This document shows, piece after piece, positions 1 to 5,474 of a DNA stretch of 8,387 nt; the first letter of the stretch is position 1, and each line of letters starts with the position of its first letter. The notes beneath the pieces were generated by a model, which searched no databases, was not told the origin of the DNA, and saw only the letters and a program-made list of their open reading frames with translations. This DNA is from an uncultured Eggerthellaceae bacterium (GTDB taxonomy: Bacteria > Actinomycetota > Coriobacteriia > Coriobacteriales > Eggerthellaceae), in contig CAJUSL010000001.1 in NCBI GenBank assembly GCA_910589135.1, forward strand, positions 53,223-61,609, written 5' to 3'. Made by a program: the position numbers and the translations under genes.

Positions 1-338
1 GTTTTGCGTTGCCTTGGACGTTTTTCGTCCTGCTTTGGACAAAAACCCGTCCGAATGAGTCTTTTTCGGTCCTTCGGGCACTCGTTGAGGCTATGCTCGA
101 GAATGGGACAAGCTTTCTACCTGGGCATCCTCGAAAGCGAGGTTCCGGGCTATTGCGAACAGGGGTCTAAAGACAGCGAAAAACCGCTCATTCGAGCGCC
201 TTTTTGTCCACGAAGCCCTCAAAAAGTGGGATTGTCCTTGATTGCGAATCTGAACAGCGAAATCAGGCTGCGAAGCCAAGCCGTGGAGCCCGGTCGAGGG
301 GCCGGCTCTTGAGGCCGGACGCGAAGGTGCGCTGTCTG
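1..338. other. Non-coding upstream stretch with short repeats
   Basis: I see no convincing gene here. The stretch is visibly less G+C-rich than the coding parts. Open frames crossing it have no matching ribosome binding site and their translations resemble no family I know. It holds several short T5/GTCC-type motifs, a small hairpin at 16-30, and the inverted pair CTTTTTG (200-206) / CAAAAAG (220-226). Near its right end, CCGGC (302-306) can pair with GCCGG (314-318) around a 7-nt loop, so GGCCGG appears twice 13 bp apart just before the -10 box at 339. It most likely contains the end of an upstream transcript and the control region of the TorD-like gene. Confidence 0.6.
16..72. repeat. Cluster of T5-(CG)-GTCC motifs and small hairpins
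   Basis: TTTTTCGTCC lies at 21-30, its relative GGACAAAAA (reverse complement TTTTTGTCC) at 37-45, and TTTTTCGGTCC at 62-72. A further exact TTTTTGTCC is at 201-209. GGACG (16-20) and CGTCC (26-30) form a perfect 5-bp stem around five T residues, and GGAC (37-40) can pair with GTCC (49-52). These could be protein-binding half-sites or the remains of an upstream terminator. The motif is short, so chance is a real alternative. Confidence 0.35.
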
Positions 339-344
339 TATAAT
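339..344 (+). promoter_or_regulatory. Candidate -10 box for the TorD-like gene
   Basis: A perfect TATAAT sits 82 bp before the ATG at 426. The expected -35 position about 17 bp upstream has no good TTGACA match; TTGAGG at 309-314 is too far away (24 bp). The inverted repeat at 302-318 overlaps where a -35 element would lie, so the promoter may need an activator. The match to the -10 consensus is visible, but activity is inferred. Confidence 0.45.
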
Positions 345-414
345 GCCAGCCAAAACGGATGGGAGAGGACGCGGGGGCCGCGGGCGCGGAATCGCGGGCG
401 TGGAACCGCTGGAC

Positions 415-420
415 AGGAGG
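415..420 (+). promoter_or_regulatory. Strong Shine-Dalgarno of the TorD-like gene
   Basis: AGGAGG with a 5-nt spacer to ATG 426. It decides the start against the longer open frame that begins at 204. Confidence 0.85.
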
Positions 421-425
421 CTGCG

Positions 426-1190
426 ATGGGCTCATTGGAGGATGGCGTGCCGGAGACGGCCGCGCATGCGGGCGGCGCCGACGAAGAGGGCACGCTGGAC
501 GCGATCGCGTTCGTGGGCGACACGCTGGGCCCGCTGTTCTACTACGACCCGGCTGCGGCGGAGGTGCGGCCGACCTACGAGGCGCTCTCGGGGCTCGACG
601 TTGAGGCTGCCGCTACCGAGTGGCCGTTCGTTTCGGCAGAGGATGCCGAAGGGGCGCTCCGCCTCATAGTTGCCGGCTTGACGCGGGATGCAGGCGGCGA
701 GGTGCCGCGCGGGAGCGCGACCGACGGCGCGTCGCACGAGGGTGCAGCGGACGGCACTTCGCAGGCTGTTTCCGACGACCTCGCGTGGGAGTACCGGCGT
801 CTGTTCGTGGGGCCGGCCGCAAAGGCTGCGCCGCCGTGGGGGTCGGTCTACACCGATCGCGAGTGCGTGATCTTCGGCGCCTCCACGCTCGAGCTGCGCC
901 GCTGGATGCGCCAGGTCGGCATCGAGAAGCTGAACGACGACAACGAGCCCGAGGACCACATCGGGCTCATGCTGACGATGCTCTCGTGGGTGGCGACGCG
1001 CCGGCCCGACGTGCTGGACGAGTTTTTGGGCGCGCACCTGCTCACGTGGGCGCCGCACTTCCTGGAGGGCGTCGAGCGCGAGACGACGCATCCGTTCTTC
1101 GAGGGGCTCGCACGCCTCGCCCGCGCCTCGCTCGCGGGCATCCAGCGGGAGCGTGGCATCGAGGTGGAGCTTCCGCGCTTCTACCGGTGA
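426..1190 (+). CDS. TorD/DmsD-family molybdoenzyme maturation chaperone
   Basis: This predicts a 254-residue cytoplasmic chaperone of the TorD/DmsD/NarJ type. Such proteins bind the twin-arginine signal peptide of a molybdopterin oxidoreductase and hold it until the cofactor is inserted. Family hallmarks are seen: an N-terminal helix with LGPLFYYDP (34-42), EYRRLFVGP (122-130) followed by PPWGSVY (136-142), the family-typical EPEDHIGLML (174-183), and the late helix with HLLTWAPHFLE. ATG 426 is chosen because AGGAGG lies at 415-420 with a 5-nt spacer; the frame stays open upstream to 204 but that part looks non-coding. Residues about 88-117 form a Gly/Ala/Ser/Asp-rich, probably disordered insertion that is unusual for this all-helical fold. 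No oxidoreductase or tat gene is next to it; the client must lie outside the window. Family call is firm, substrate unknown. Confidence 0.88.
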   Translation: MGSLEDGVPETAAHAGGADEEGTLDAIAFVGDTLGPLFYYDPAAAEVRPTYEALSGLDVEAAATEWPFVSAEDAEGALRLIVAGLTRDAGGEVPRGSATDGASHEGAADGTSQAVSDDLAWEYRRLFVGPAAKAAPPWGSVYTDRECVIFGASTLELRRWMRQVGIEKLNDDNEPEDHIGLMLTMLSWVATRRPDVLDEFLGAHLLTWAPHFLEGVERETTHPFFEGLARLARASLAGIQRERGIEVELPRFYR

Positions 1191-1250
1191 CGAAGCGGGG
1201 CGCTGCGGAACGAAACGAGACGCCGCAGAACGAAGCGGGGCGCTGCGGAA
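1191..1250. repeat. Three tandem 20-bp repeat units
   Basis: Units 1191-1210 and 1231-1250 are identical (CGAAGCGGGGCGCTGCGGAA). The middle unit, 1211-1230, matches at 15 of 20 positions, and all five differences are transitions. The array starts on the first base after the torD stop codon, so it is transcribed in the 3' tail of that mRNA. The GCGGAA end of units 1 and 3 can pair with TTCCGC at 1171-1176 (inside the end of torD) or at 1253-1258, giving alternative hairpins. Confidence 0.85.
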
Positions 1251-1258
1251 AATTCCGC
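1245..1258. repeat. Perfect palindrome in the torD-upp gap
   Basis: GCGGAA-AA-TTCCGC is a perfect 14-bp palindrome formed by the end of the third 20-bp unit and the bases after it. It overlaps a second palindrome, TTCCGCGGAA (1253-1262). It could be an operator for upp or an RNA hairpin ending torD. No T-run follows, so it is not a classical terminator. Confidence 0.5.
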
Positions 1259-1298
1259 GGAAACGTGCGCGGCCAGGGTGCCGAAGCCGCGCCTGTTG

Positions 1299-1304
1299 TA
1301 TTAG
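1299..1304 (+). promoter_or_regulatory. Weak candidate -10 box for upp
   Basis: TATTAG matches TATAAT at 4 of 6 positions and lies in the only A+T-rich patch between torD and upp, giving a leader of about 45 nt. I see no clear -35 element. upp might instead be reached by read-through from torD. Confidence 0.25.
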
Positions 1305-1356
1305 CATGCAAGGCAGCGATTTCTTCGAGACGGACTTCCAGGGAACGGGGGCCATC

Positions 1357-1986
1357 ATGGCAAGCCTGCACGTCATCACCCATCCGCTGATCGAGGCGAA
1401 ACTGACCCGCATGCGCGACGTCGACACGCCCTCCGCTGAATTCCGCAGCCTGCTGAAGGAAATCTCGCTTCTCATGGGATACGAGATCACGCGCGATTTC
1501 CAGATGAAGACCATCGAGGTGCAGACGCCCATCCAGAAGGGCGAGTTCCCCACGCTCAAGGAGGATTTCTTCACCATCGTGCCCATCCTGCGCGCAGGAC
1601 TTGGCATGGTGGACGGCCTGCTTGAGCTCATGCCGTTCGCGCATGTGGGACACATCGGGCTGGTGCGCAACGAAGAGACGCACATGCCCGAGGAATACTA
1701 TTACAAGATGCCGGAAGGCTTCGAAAGCTCCGTGGTCATGGTGGTGGACCCGATGCTTGCCACAGGAGGCAGCGCGTGCGACGCGCTTTCCAGCCTGAAG
1801 GCGCGCGGCTGCACCAATCTGCGCCTGGTGAACCTGATTGCCGCACCGCAGGGCATCGAAGCCGTGCAGCAGGCGCATCCCGACGTGGACATCTACGTGG
1901 CGGCGGTCGACCAGGGCTTGAACGACCAGGCGTACATCGTGCCCGGCTTGGGCGATGCGGGAGATCGCGTCTTCGGAACCCGGTAG
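1357..1986 (+). CDS. upp: Uracil phosphoribosyltransferase
   Basis: This enzyme joins uracil to 5-phosphoribosyl-1-pyrophosphate to give UMP and pyrophosphate, the main uracil salvage step in the cytoplasm. The 209-residue length is what the family usually has. Visible signatures are the early conserved core IVPILRAGLGMVDG (74-87), RNEET (104-108), the PRPP loop VVDPMLATGGSA (129-140), and the uracil-binding C-terminus DQGLNDQAYIVPGLGDAGD (185-203) ending in FGTR. ATG 1357 aligns with the normal family N-terminus (MASLHVITHPLIEAKL); in-frame ATG 1306 would add a 17-residue tail without family likeness. The ribosome binding site is only a loose G-rich run (about 1341-1351), so start confidence is a little lower than the family call. 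It stands between the torD-like gene and the separately promoted GntR-ABC operon. Confidence 0.96.
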   Translation: MASLHVITHPLIEAKLTRMRDVDTPSAEFRSLLKEISLLMGYEITRDFQMKTIEVQTPIQKGEFPTLKEDFFTIVPILRAGLGMVDGLLELMPFAHVGHIGLVRNEETHMPEEYYYKMPEGFESSVVMVVDPMLATGGSACDALSSLKARGCTNLRLVNLIAAPQGIEAVQQAHPDVDIYVAAVDQGLNDQAYIVPGLGDAGDRVFGTR

Positions 1987-2026
1987 CTGCCGTGACGGAG
2001 GCGGGGGACAGGTTGCCCTTCACGCC

Positions 2027-2055
2027 TTGACAGCAAGTCTTTCGTTTCCTATAGT
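2027..2055 (+). promoter_or_regulatory. Sigma70-type promoter of the GntR-ABC operon
   Basis: A perfect -35 TTGACA (2027-2032) is followed after exactly 17 bp by TATAGT (2050-2055), which matches the -10 consensus at 5 of 6 positions. Transcription should begin around 2061-2063, inside the adjoining inverted repeat. It begins 40 bp after the upp stop codon, so the operon has its own promoter. Confidence 0.85.
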
Positions 2056-2076
2056 GTGTATATAGGGTATATACAC
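2056..2076. promoter_or_regulatory. Perfect inverted repeat, likely GntR operator
   Basis: Arms GTGTATATA (2056-2064) and TATATACAC (2068-2076) are exact reverse complements separated by GGG. The site abuts the -10 box and covers the predicted start of transcription, so a bound dimer would block RNA polymerase. GntR-family dimers bind such GT...AC-ended dyads, and the adjacent gene encodes one. Autorepression is therefore the natural reading, though it is inferred. Confidence 0.75.
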
Positions 2077-2136
2077 TATTAGCGCTTTGCTGACACAGGG
2101 ACGCCTGCGCCGACAAGGCCAGAAGAGAAGATCGTT

Positions 2137-2505
2137 TTGGAAATACTAATATCGAACGCGAGCGACAAGCCGATTTACGCGCAGATAGCGTCGCAGATCC
2201 AGGACGCGATTCTGTCAGGCGAGCTGGCGGAGGGCGCGCCGCTGCCTTCCATCCGCTCGCTGGCGAACGACCTGCGCATCAGCGTCATCACCACGAAGCG
2301 CGCGTACGCCGACCTGGAAGATGCCGGCTTCATCGACACCGTCCAGGGAAAAGGCTCGTTCGTCGCGGGCGGCAACGCGGAGTTCCTGCGCGAAAACCGC
2401 CTGAAGCGGGTGGAAAGCCTGCTTTCCGAGGCCATTTCCGAGGCATCGGTGGCGGGCATCACACCCGACGAGCTGCATGGCATGATCGACGCGCTGACCG
2501 ACTGA
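2137..2505 (+). CDS. GntR-family repressor, YtrA-like
   Basis: This is a 122-residue DNA-binding regulator. The winged helix-turn-helix fills residues about 10-77 and shows the GntR signature PIYAQIASQI, then PLPSIRSLANDLRISVITTKRAYADLEDAGFIDTVQGKGSFV (quoted here only as landmarks: LPSIRSLA 36-43, AYADLE 56-61, GKGSFV 71-76). The C-terminal part, about 45 residues, is a short helical tail suited to dimerisation and too small for a ligand domain; this is the build of the YtrA subfamily. Members usually repress their own ABC-transporter operon, and the ATPase and permease follow directly. The start is TTG at 2137, preceded by the purine run AGAAGAGAAG (2121-2130); no ATG gives a complete domain. 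A 51-nt gap separates it from the ATPase gene. What signal releases it is unknown. Confidence 0.9.
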   Translation: MEILISNASDKPIYAQIASQIQDAILSGELAEGAPLPSIRSLANDLRISVITTKRAYADLEDAGFIDTVQGKGSFVAGGNAEFLRENRLKRVESLLSEAISEASVAGITPDELHGMIDALTD

Positions 2506-2556
2506 CGCCGGAGGCGCCGTGACCGGTCGCCCGCATTCGAAGAAGGGCAGTCAACA

Positions 2557-3453
2557 ATGTGCGAAGCGATACAGACCGAGGGACTGCAGAAGCGCCTTGG
2601 CGACTTTTGCCTGGGCCCAATCGACCTGCAGGTTCCGCAGGGAACCGTGGTCGGCCTGGTGGGAAGCAACGGCGCAGGAAAGACCACGCTCATCAAGTGC
2701 CTGCTGGGACTGGCGTTTCCCGACGAAGGCGCCGTGAGCATCCTGGGCGAGACCGTGTGTGGCGCGCGTCCCGCCACGCGCGGCATTCCCGATGCGTTGA
2801 AGGAGCGCATCGGCGTGGTGCTCGACACCTGTGCGTTCCTGCAGGAATCCAGGGTTGCGGACATCGGGAGCCTGGGGAAGGTCGCGTACGCGCGGTGGGA
2901 CCAGGGCCTGTTCGAGCGCCTGCTTGGCGACTTCGGCCTCAGTTCGCAGAAGAGCGTGAAGGAGCTGTCGCGCGGCATGGGCATGAAGCTGACACTGGCG
3001 TTCGCGCTGTCGCACCATCCCGACCTGCTGATCCTGGACGAGGCCACGGCCGGACTCGACCCGCTTGCGCGCGACGAGCTATTCGACCTGCTGCGCGACT
3101 TCATGGCCGACGAGCGGCACGCCATCCTCATGGCGACGCATATCACGACCGACCTCGAGAAGCTGGCCGACACCATCGTGTGCATCGACGATGGCAAGGT
3201 GGCGTTCAGCGCCACGAAGGACGCAATCTGCAACGAGGCGGGCGTGGCGCACTGCAGCGCGGCGCTGCTCGAGCGGGTGGCTGCCAGCGGCGCTGCGGGC
3301 CTCGATGGGCTGCGCGTCATGCGGCGCGAGTACGGCACGGACGTGCTGGTGGCGGACCGCTTCGCCTTTGCGCGCAACTTCCCCGACGTGCCCGTCGACA
3401 ACGCTTCCGTGGACGACTACATGGCTTTCGTGCTGAAGGGGGAACTCCTGTGA
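2557..3453 (+). CDS. ABC transporter ATP-binding protein, YtrB/CcmA-like
   Basis: This 298-residue protein is the ATP-hydrolysing subunit of an ABC-2-type transporter, working on the cytoplasmic face with the next gene product. Seen in order: Walker A GSNGAGKTT (36-44), ABC signature LSRGM (137-141), Walker B LLILDE (157-162), D-loop GLDP (166-169) and the switch His in MATH (H195). LSRGM replaces the textbook LSGGQ; similar variants are common in ATPases paired with GntR/YtrA regulators. After about residue 215 a C-terminal extension of some 80 residues follows, as in many ABC-2 ATPases. ATG 2557 follows AGAAGGG (2541-2547) with a 9-nt spacer. Its stop overlaps the permease start. Substrate is unknown; related operons respond to cell-envelope stress or peptide antibiotics, which is only a suggestion here. 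Confidence 0.93.
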   Translation: MCEAIQTEGLQKRLGDFCLGPIDLQVPQGTVVGLVGSNGAGKTTLIKCLLGLAFPDEGAVSILGETVCGARPATRGIPDALKERIGVVLDTCAFLQESRVADIGSLGKVAYARWDQGLFERLLGDFGLSSQKSVKELSRGMGMKLTLAFALSHHPDLLILDEATAGLDPLARDELFDLLRDFMADERHAILMATHITTDLEKLADTIVCIDDGKVAFSATKDAICNEAGVAHCSAALLERVAASGAAGLDGLRVMRREYGTDVLVADRFAFARNFPDVPVDNASVDDYMAFVLKGELL

Positions 3454-4169
3454 AAACGATGATCGTGTCCGACTTCATCACCATGAAGAACGCAATGGTG
3501 CAGCTTGCGTCCATCAACCTCGTGTGCGCGGTGTTCATTGGCGCCGTGTCGCAGAGCGCGCTTGTCGCTACGGGGGCGCTGGCCATAATGGTGCCCTTTA
3601 TGTATGTGTTCTCGATTTCCGCGTACGACGAAATGAACGGCTGGGAACGGTTCAGGCTGACGTTGCCGATCGACCGGCGCCAGGTGGTGCTGGGGCGCTA
3701 CGCCGGCATCGCGCTGCTGACGGTTGCATGCGGAATCGCTGCGCTGGCGCTCCTGGCCGTCTTCGAGTTCGTTGCGGGAATGCTGCCAGCGGGGACGCTG
3801 CCCGAGGAGCTGCTGATCGGTCCCGCCGAGGCGCTGATGCCGGTGAGCGCGGTCGCCTTGATCGCCGCCATCGTGTTGGCGGTCGCGGCCTTCACGCTGC
3901 CGCTGATTATGAAGTTCGGCATGACGAAAGGTACGCGCATCGTGCCCATCGTGATGGTTTTGCTGGTTGCAGGCGGCATCTACTTGTGTGGAGACGCCGG
4001 CGTGTTCGACGCGGCGGAGCAGGTGCTTTTGCCCATGCTGGGCGGCGTGCTTGCCGACCCGGCCCTGGCCTCGATGCTGTTGGGCGGCGGGCTGTTGGTG
4101 GTCTCGCTGGCGTTGTTCGCGGCGAGCGCCGCCTTGTCGATCAGGCTGTACGAAGGCAGGCAGTTCTAG
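3450..4169 (+). CDS. ABC-2-type transporter permease
   Basis: This 239-residue integral membrane protein is the probable partner of the upstream ATPase. About six hydrophobic segments are visible (roughly 20-34, 37-58, 83-110, 130-155, 163-180 and 205-230). Between the second and third lies a cytoplasmic stretch YDEMNGWERFRLTLPIDRRQ (59-78), which is typical of ABC-2 permeases of this size (tyrosine-acid, then Trp, then slPi-r) and probably touches the ATPase. GTG 3450 is chosen because AAGGGGG (3436-3442) stands 7 nt before it and because GTGA overlaps the ATPase stop, giving translational coupling. In-frame ATG 3459 is the alternative. The frame also runs open far upstream across the ATPase gene, but that part is an out-of-frame shadow. 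Substrate cannot be read from the sequence. Confidence 0.88.
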   Translation: MKTMIVSDFITMKNAMVQLASINLVCAVFIGAVSQSALVATGALAIMVPFMYVFSISAYDEMNGWERFRLTLPIDRRQVVLGRYAGIALLTVACGIAALALLAVFEFVAGMLPAGTLPEELLIGPAEALMPVSAVALIAAIVLAVAAFTLPLIMKFGMTKGTRIVPIVMVLLVAGGIYLCGDAGVFDAAEQVLLPMLGGVLADPALASMLLGGGLLVVSLALFAASAALSIRLYEGRQF

Positions 4170-4213
4170 CGGGAGGTCCGCACTTTCCCGGCGCTTGGAT
4201 TCGTGGCCAGCCG

Positions 4214-4231
4214 CCGCGACCGGTCTCGCGG
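4214..4231. terminator. Hairpin between convergent genes
   Basis: CCGCGA (4214-4219) and TCGCGG (4226-4231) make a perfect 6-bp stem around CCGGTC, extendable by a G-T and a C-G pair. It lies in the 115-bp gap where the ABC operon and the hemolysin III-like gene converge, and it would fold in both transcripts. There is no T-run on either side, so a bidirectional or Rho-assisted terminator is only a possibility. Confidence 0.4.
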
Positions 4232-4284
4232 TGCGTCCTGCACCCGATTTGGCCCCGCGGCGTTCTCTGCGCTTGGCCCGCCTC

Positions 4285-4941
4285 TTAAATCACGAAGAGC
4301 AGGATCGAGAAGAACTGCAGGATGGACCCGGCCAGCACGAACACGTGAAACACCGAGTGCATGTACTTGATCCTCTTCATCACGTACAGCGCCGCACCCA
4401 CCGTATAGCTGATGCCGCCGGACAGCAGCAGCCAGAACCCGACGGGGTCGAGCCGTGCGAACAGCTCGGGAATGAACGCGACGATGCACCAGCCCATCAC
4501 CACGTAGATGACGGCCGAGACCCAGCGCGGGCGGAAGGTCCAGAACGCTTCGATGGCCACGCCCGCCAGGGCGACCACCCAGATGCCGATGAACAGCCAG
4601 AAGCCGCCGACGGGCATCAGCGTCACCAGGCAGTACGGCGAATACGTTCCGGCGATCAGCAGGTAGATGCAGCTGTGGTCGAGCACCTTGAACACGCGCT
4701 TGGCTCCTTCGTGGGCGATCGCGTGGTACAGCGTGGACATGAGGTATTCCACGAGCAAGGAGATGCCGAAGAACAGCGCGGCCAGAAGAAGGATCCCTCC
4801 TCCGTCGTTGACGGATTTCACGATGAGGACGACGAGCGCTGCGATGGACAGCCCGGCCCCGATGCCGTGGGTGATCGAGTTGGCGATTTCTTCGCCAAGC
4901 GTGTACTCGCGCACCTTGCGTGCTTTTGCTGCGGCAGACAT
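4285..4941 (-). CDS. Hemolysin III / PAQR-family membrane protein
   Basis: This 218-residue protein is almost entirely hydrophobic, with seven predicted membrane helices after a short charged N-terminus (KARKVREYTLGEE). Family landmarks are present: EIANSITHGIG (18-28), STLYHA (69-74), LDHSCIYLLIAGTYSP (87-102) and the last-helix HSVFH (195-199). H73, D88, H195 and H199 fit the metal-binding positions of the PAQR/hemolysin III superfamily. Despite the family name, a haemolytic role is not implied; bacterial members are poorly understood and linked to membrane homeostasis. ATG at 4941 (reading leftward) is chosen because family likeness begins there and TATAAT lies only 6 nt upstream, leaving no room for a leader. 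The frame extends to 5082, but that would run through the csoR promoter and has no family likeness. It is convergent with the ABC operon and divergent from csoR. Confidence 0.9.
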   Translation of the reverse strand: MSAAAKARKVREYTLGEEIANSITHGIGAGLSIAALVVLIVKSVNDGGGILLLAALFFGISLLVEYLMSTLYHAIAHEGAKRVFKVLDHSCIYLLIAGTYSPYCLVTLMPVGGFWLFIGIWVVALAGVAIEAFWTFRPRWVSAVIYVVMGWCIVAFIPELFARLDPVGFWLLLSGGISYTVGAALYVMKRIKYMHSVFHVFVLAGSILQFFSILLFVI

Positions 4942-4947
4942 GGGGGA

Positions 4948-4953
4948 ATTATA
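4948..4953 (-). promoter_or_regulatory. -10 box giving a probable leaderless mRNA
   Basis: On the minus strand TATAAT (4953 down to 4948) is followed by TCCCCC and then the ATG at 4941, so the A of the start codon falls 7 nt after the box, exactly where transcription normally starts. The bases before the ATG are C-rich and cannot serve as a Shine-Dalgarno. No convincing -35 element is visible 16-18 bp upstream. Confidence 0.6.
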
Positions 4954-5062
4954 GCCCAGGACTGCGTTGCCGGGAGTGGGTTTGGCGAGGCGTTTCAGCG
5001 GGACAATCCGGTTGCGCAAAAGGGGCGTTTTGGCGTGGGGGCGAGCTGCAAATAATCCTGAA

Positions 5063-5093
5063 TTGACAACCATATACCCCATGGGGGTATACT
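5063..5093 (+). promoter_or_regulatory. csoR-copA promoter with 19-bp spacer
   Basis: A perfect -35 TTGACA (5063-5068) and a good -10 TATACT (5088-5093) are separated by 19 bp, 2 bp more than the optimum. At 17 or 18 bp the alternatives are GGTATA and GTATAC, both poorer. The start of transcription is expected near 5100, giving a leader of about 70 nt before the csoR ATG. The long spacer is occupied by the CsoR-type inverted repeat. Confidence 0.7.
5073..5091. promoter_or_regulatory. CsoR-type copper operator
   Basis: TATACCCC-ATG-GGGGTATA is a perfect 8+3+8 inverted repeat. A+T-flanked C-tract/G-tract dyads of the form TACCC...GGGTA are the known operator shape of CsoR-family repressors. 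It fills most of the promoter spacer and overlaps the -10 box by four bases, so binding of the CsoR tetramer would block RNA polymerase until copper is bound. Confidence 0.8.
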
Positions 5094-5157
5094 GAATGCA
5101 GTGACAGGAAACAGCCTACGAGCCCGGCTGACGCAATCGGCCGGCATAAGCCAGACC

Positions 5158-5163
5158 AAGGAG
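5158..5163 (+). promoter_or_regulatory. Shine-Dalgarno of csoR
   Basis: AAGGAG with a 6-nt spacer to ATG 5170. It decides the start against an in-frame GTG at 5101, which lies at the predicted transcription start. Confidence 0.85.
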
Positions 5164-5169
5164 CATCGC

Positions 5170-5472
5170 ATGCCGAAAAGCGAATGCGCGTGCCATCACA
5201 AGAACACACCGCGCAGCGAAGAAGTGCAGAGCGACATTCGCCGCCGGCTGAACCGCGCCATCGGGCAGCTGAACGGCGTGAAGGACATGATTGACGACAA
5301 CCGTTATTGCGGCGACGTCCTCACCCAGCTTTCCGCGGCCGAGAGTGCCGTGCGACGCGTTTCCGAGATCGTGCTGCGCGAGCACATGCGCACGTGCGTC
5401 GTCGAGGAAATTCAAGCAGGCAACACCGATGTGGTGGAAGAGGTCGTCGACCTGATGAAGCGTTTCTCGTAA
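5170..5472 (+). CDS. csoR: Copper-sensing transcriptional repressor CsoR
   Basis: This 100-residue all-helical repressor belongs to the CsoR/RcnR/FrmR family. It should bind the operator at 5073-5091 without copper and let go when Cu(I) binds. The Cu(I) ligands are visible as C47, H72 and C76; the spacings (25 and 4) equal those of Mycobacterium tuberculosis CsoR C36-H61-C65. Other family marks are RRRLNRAIGQLNGVKDMIDDNRYC (landmarks: R25, GQL 32-34, RYC 45-47) and QLSAAESAV. The first ten residues hold an extra CACHH (6-10), which may add metal ligands or tune affinity. The start is set by AAGGAG. copA follows after 94 nt in the same orientation, which supports a copper rather than nickel or formaldehyde role. 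A FrmR-type sensor would have different ligands. Confidence 0.94.
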   Translation: MPKSECACHHKNTPRSEEVQSDIRRRLNRAIGQLNGVKDMIDDNRYCGDVLTQLSAAESAVRRVSEIVLREHMRTCVVEEIQAGNTDVVEEVVDLMKRFS

Positions 5473-5474
5473 AA

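Noticed and set aside
4..312. A 102-codon plus-strand open frame at the window start
   Set aside because: It has no visible ribosome binding site, a translation without recognisable domains, and overlaps repeats and hairpins in an A+T-richer stretch.
204..425. Upstream extension of the TorD-like protein
   Set aside because: It is rich in Arg/Ser/Gly with no family likeness, and contains the putative -10 box and the strong ribosome binding site for ATG 426.
1191..1250. The 20-bp repeats as a CRISPR array
   Set aside because: The units abut with no spacers between them, are only 20 bp long and number three; no cas genes are present.
432..1685. A 417-codon minus-strand open frame across torD and upp
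   Set aside because: It lies opposite two well-supported genes and gives a low-complexity Ser/Arg-rich translation.
2559..3449. Long N-terminal extension of the permease frame across the ATPase gene
   Set aside because: The extension is an out-of-frame reading of the ATPase gene (Arg/Gly/Ala-rich). Membrane-protein character begins only at GTG 3450, which has its own ribosome binding site.
4942..5082. Longer start for the hemolysin III-like protein
   Set aside because: The added 47 residues lack family likeness and would run through the csoR operator; TATAAT immediately before 4941 argues for the shorter form.
5101..5169. GTG 5101 as csoR start
   Set aside because: It has no ribosome binding site and coincides with the expected transcription start; AAGGAG supports ATG 5170.
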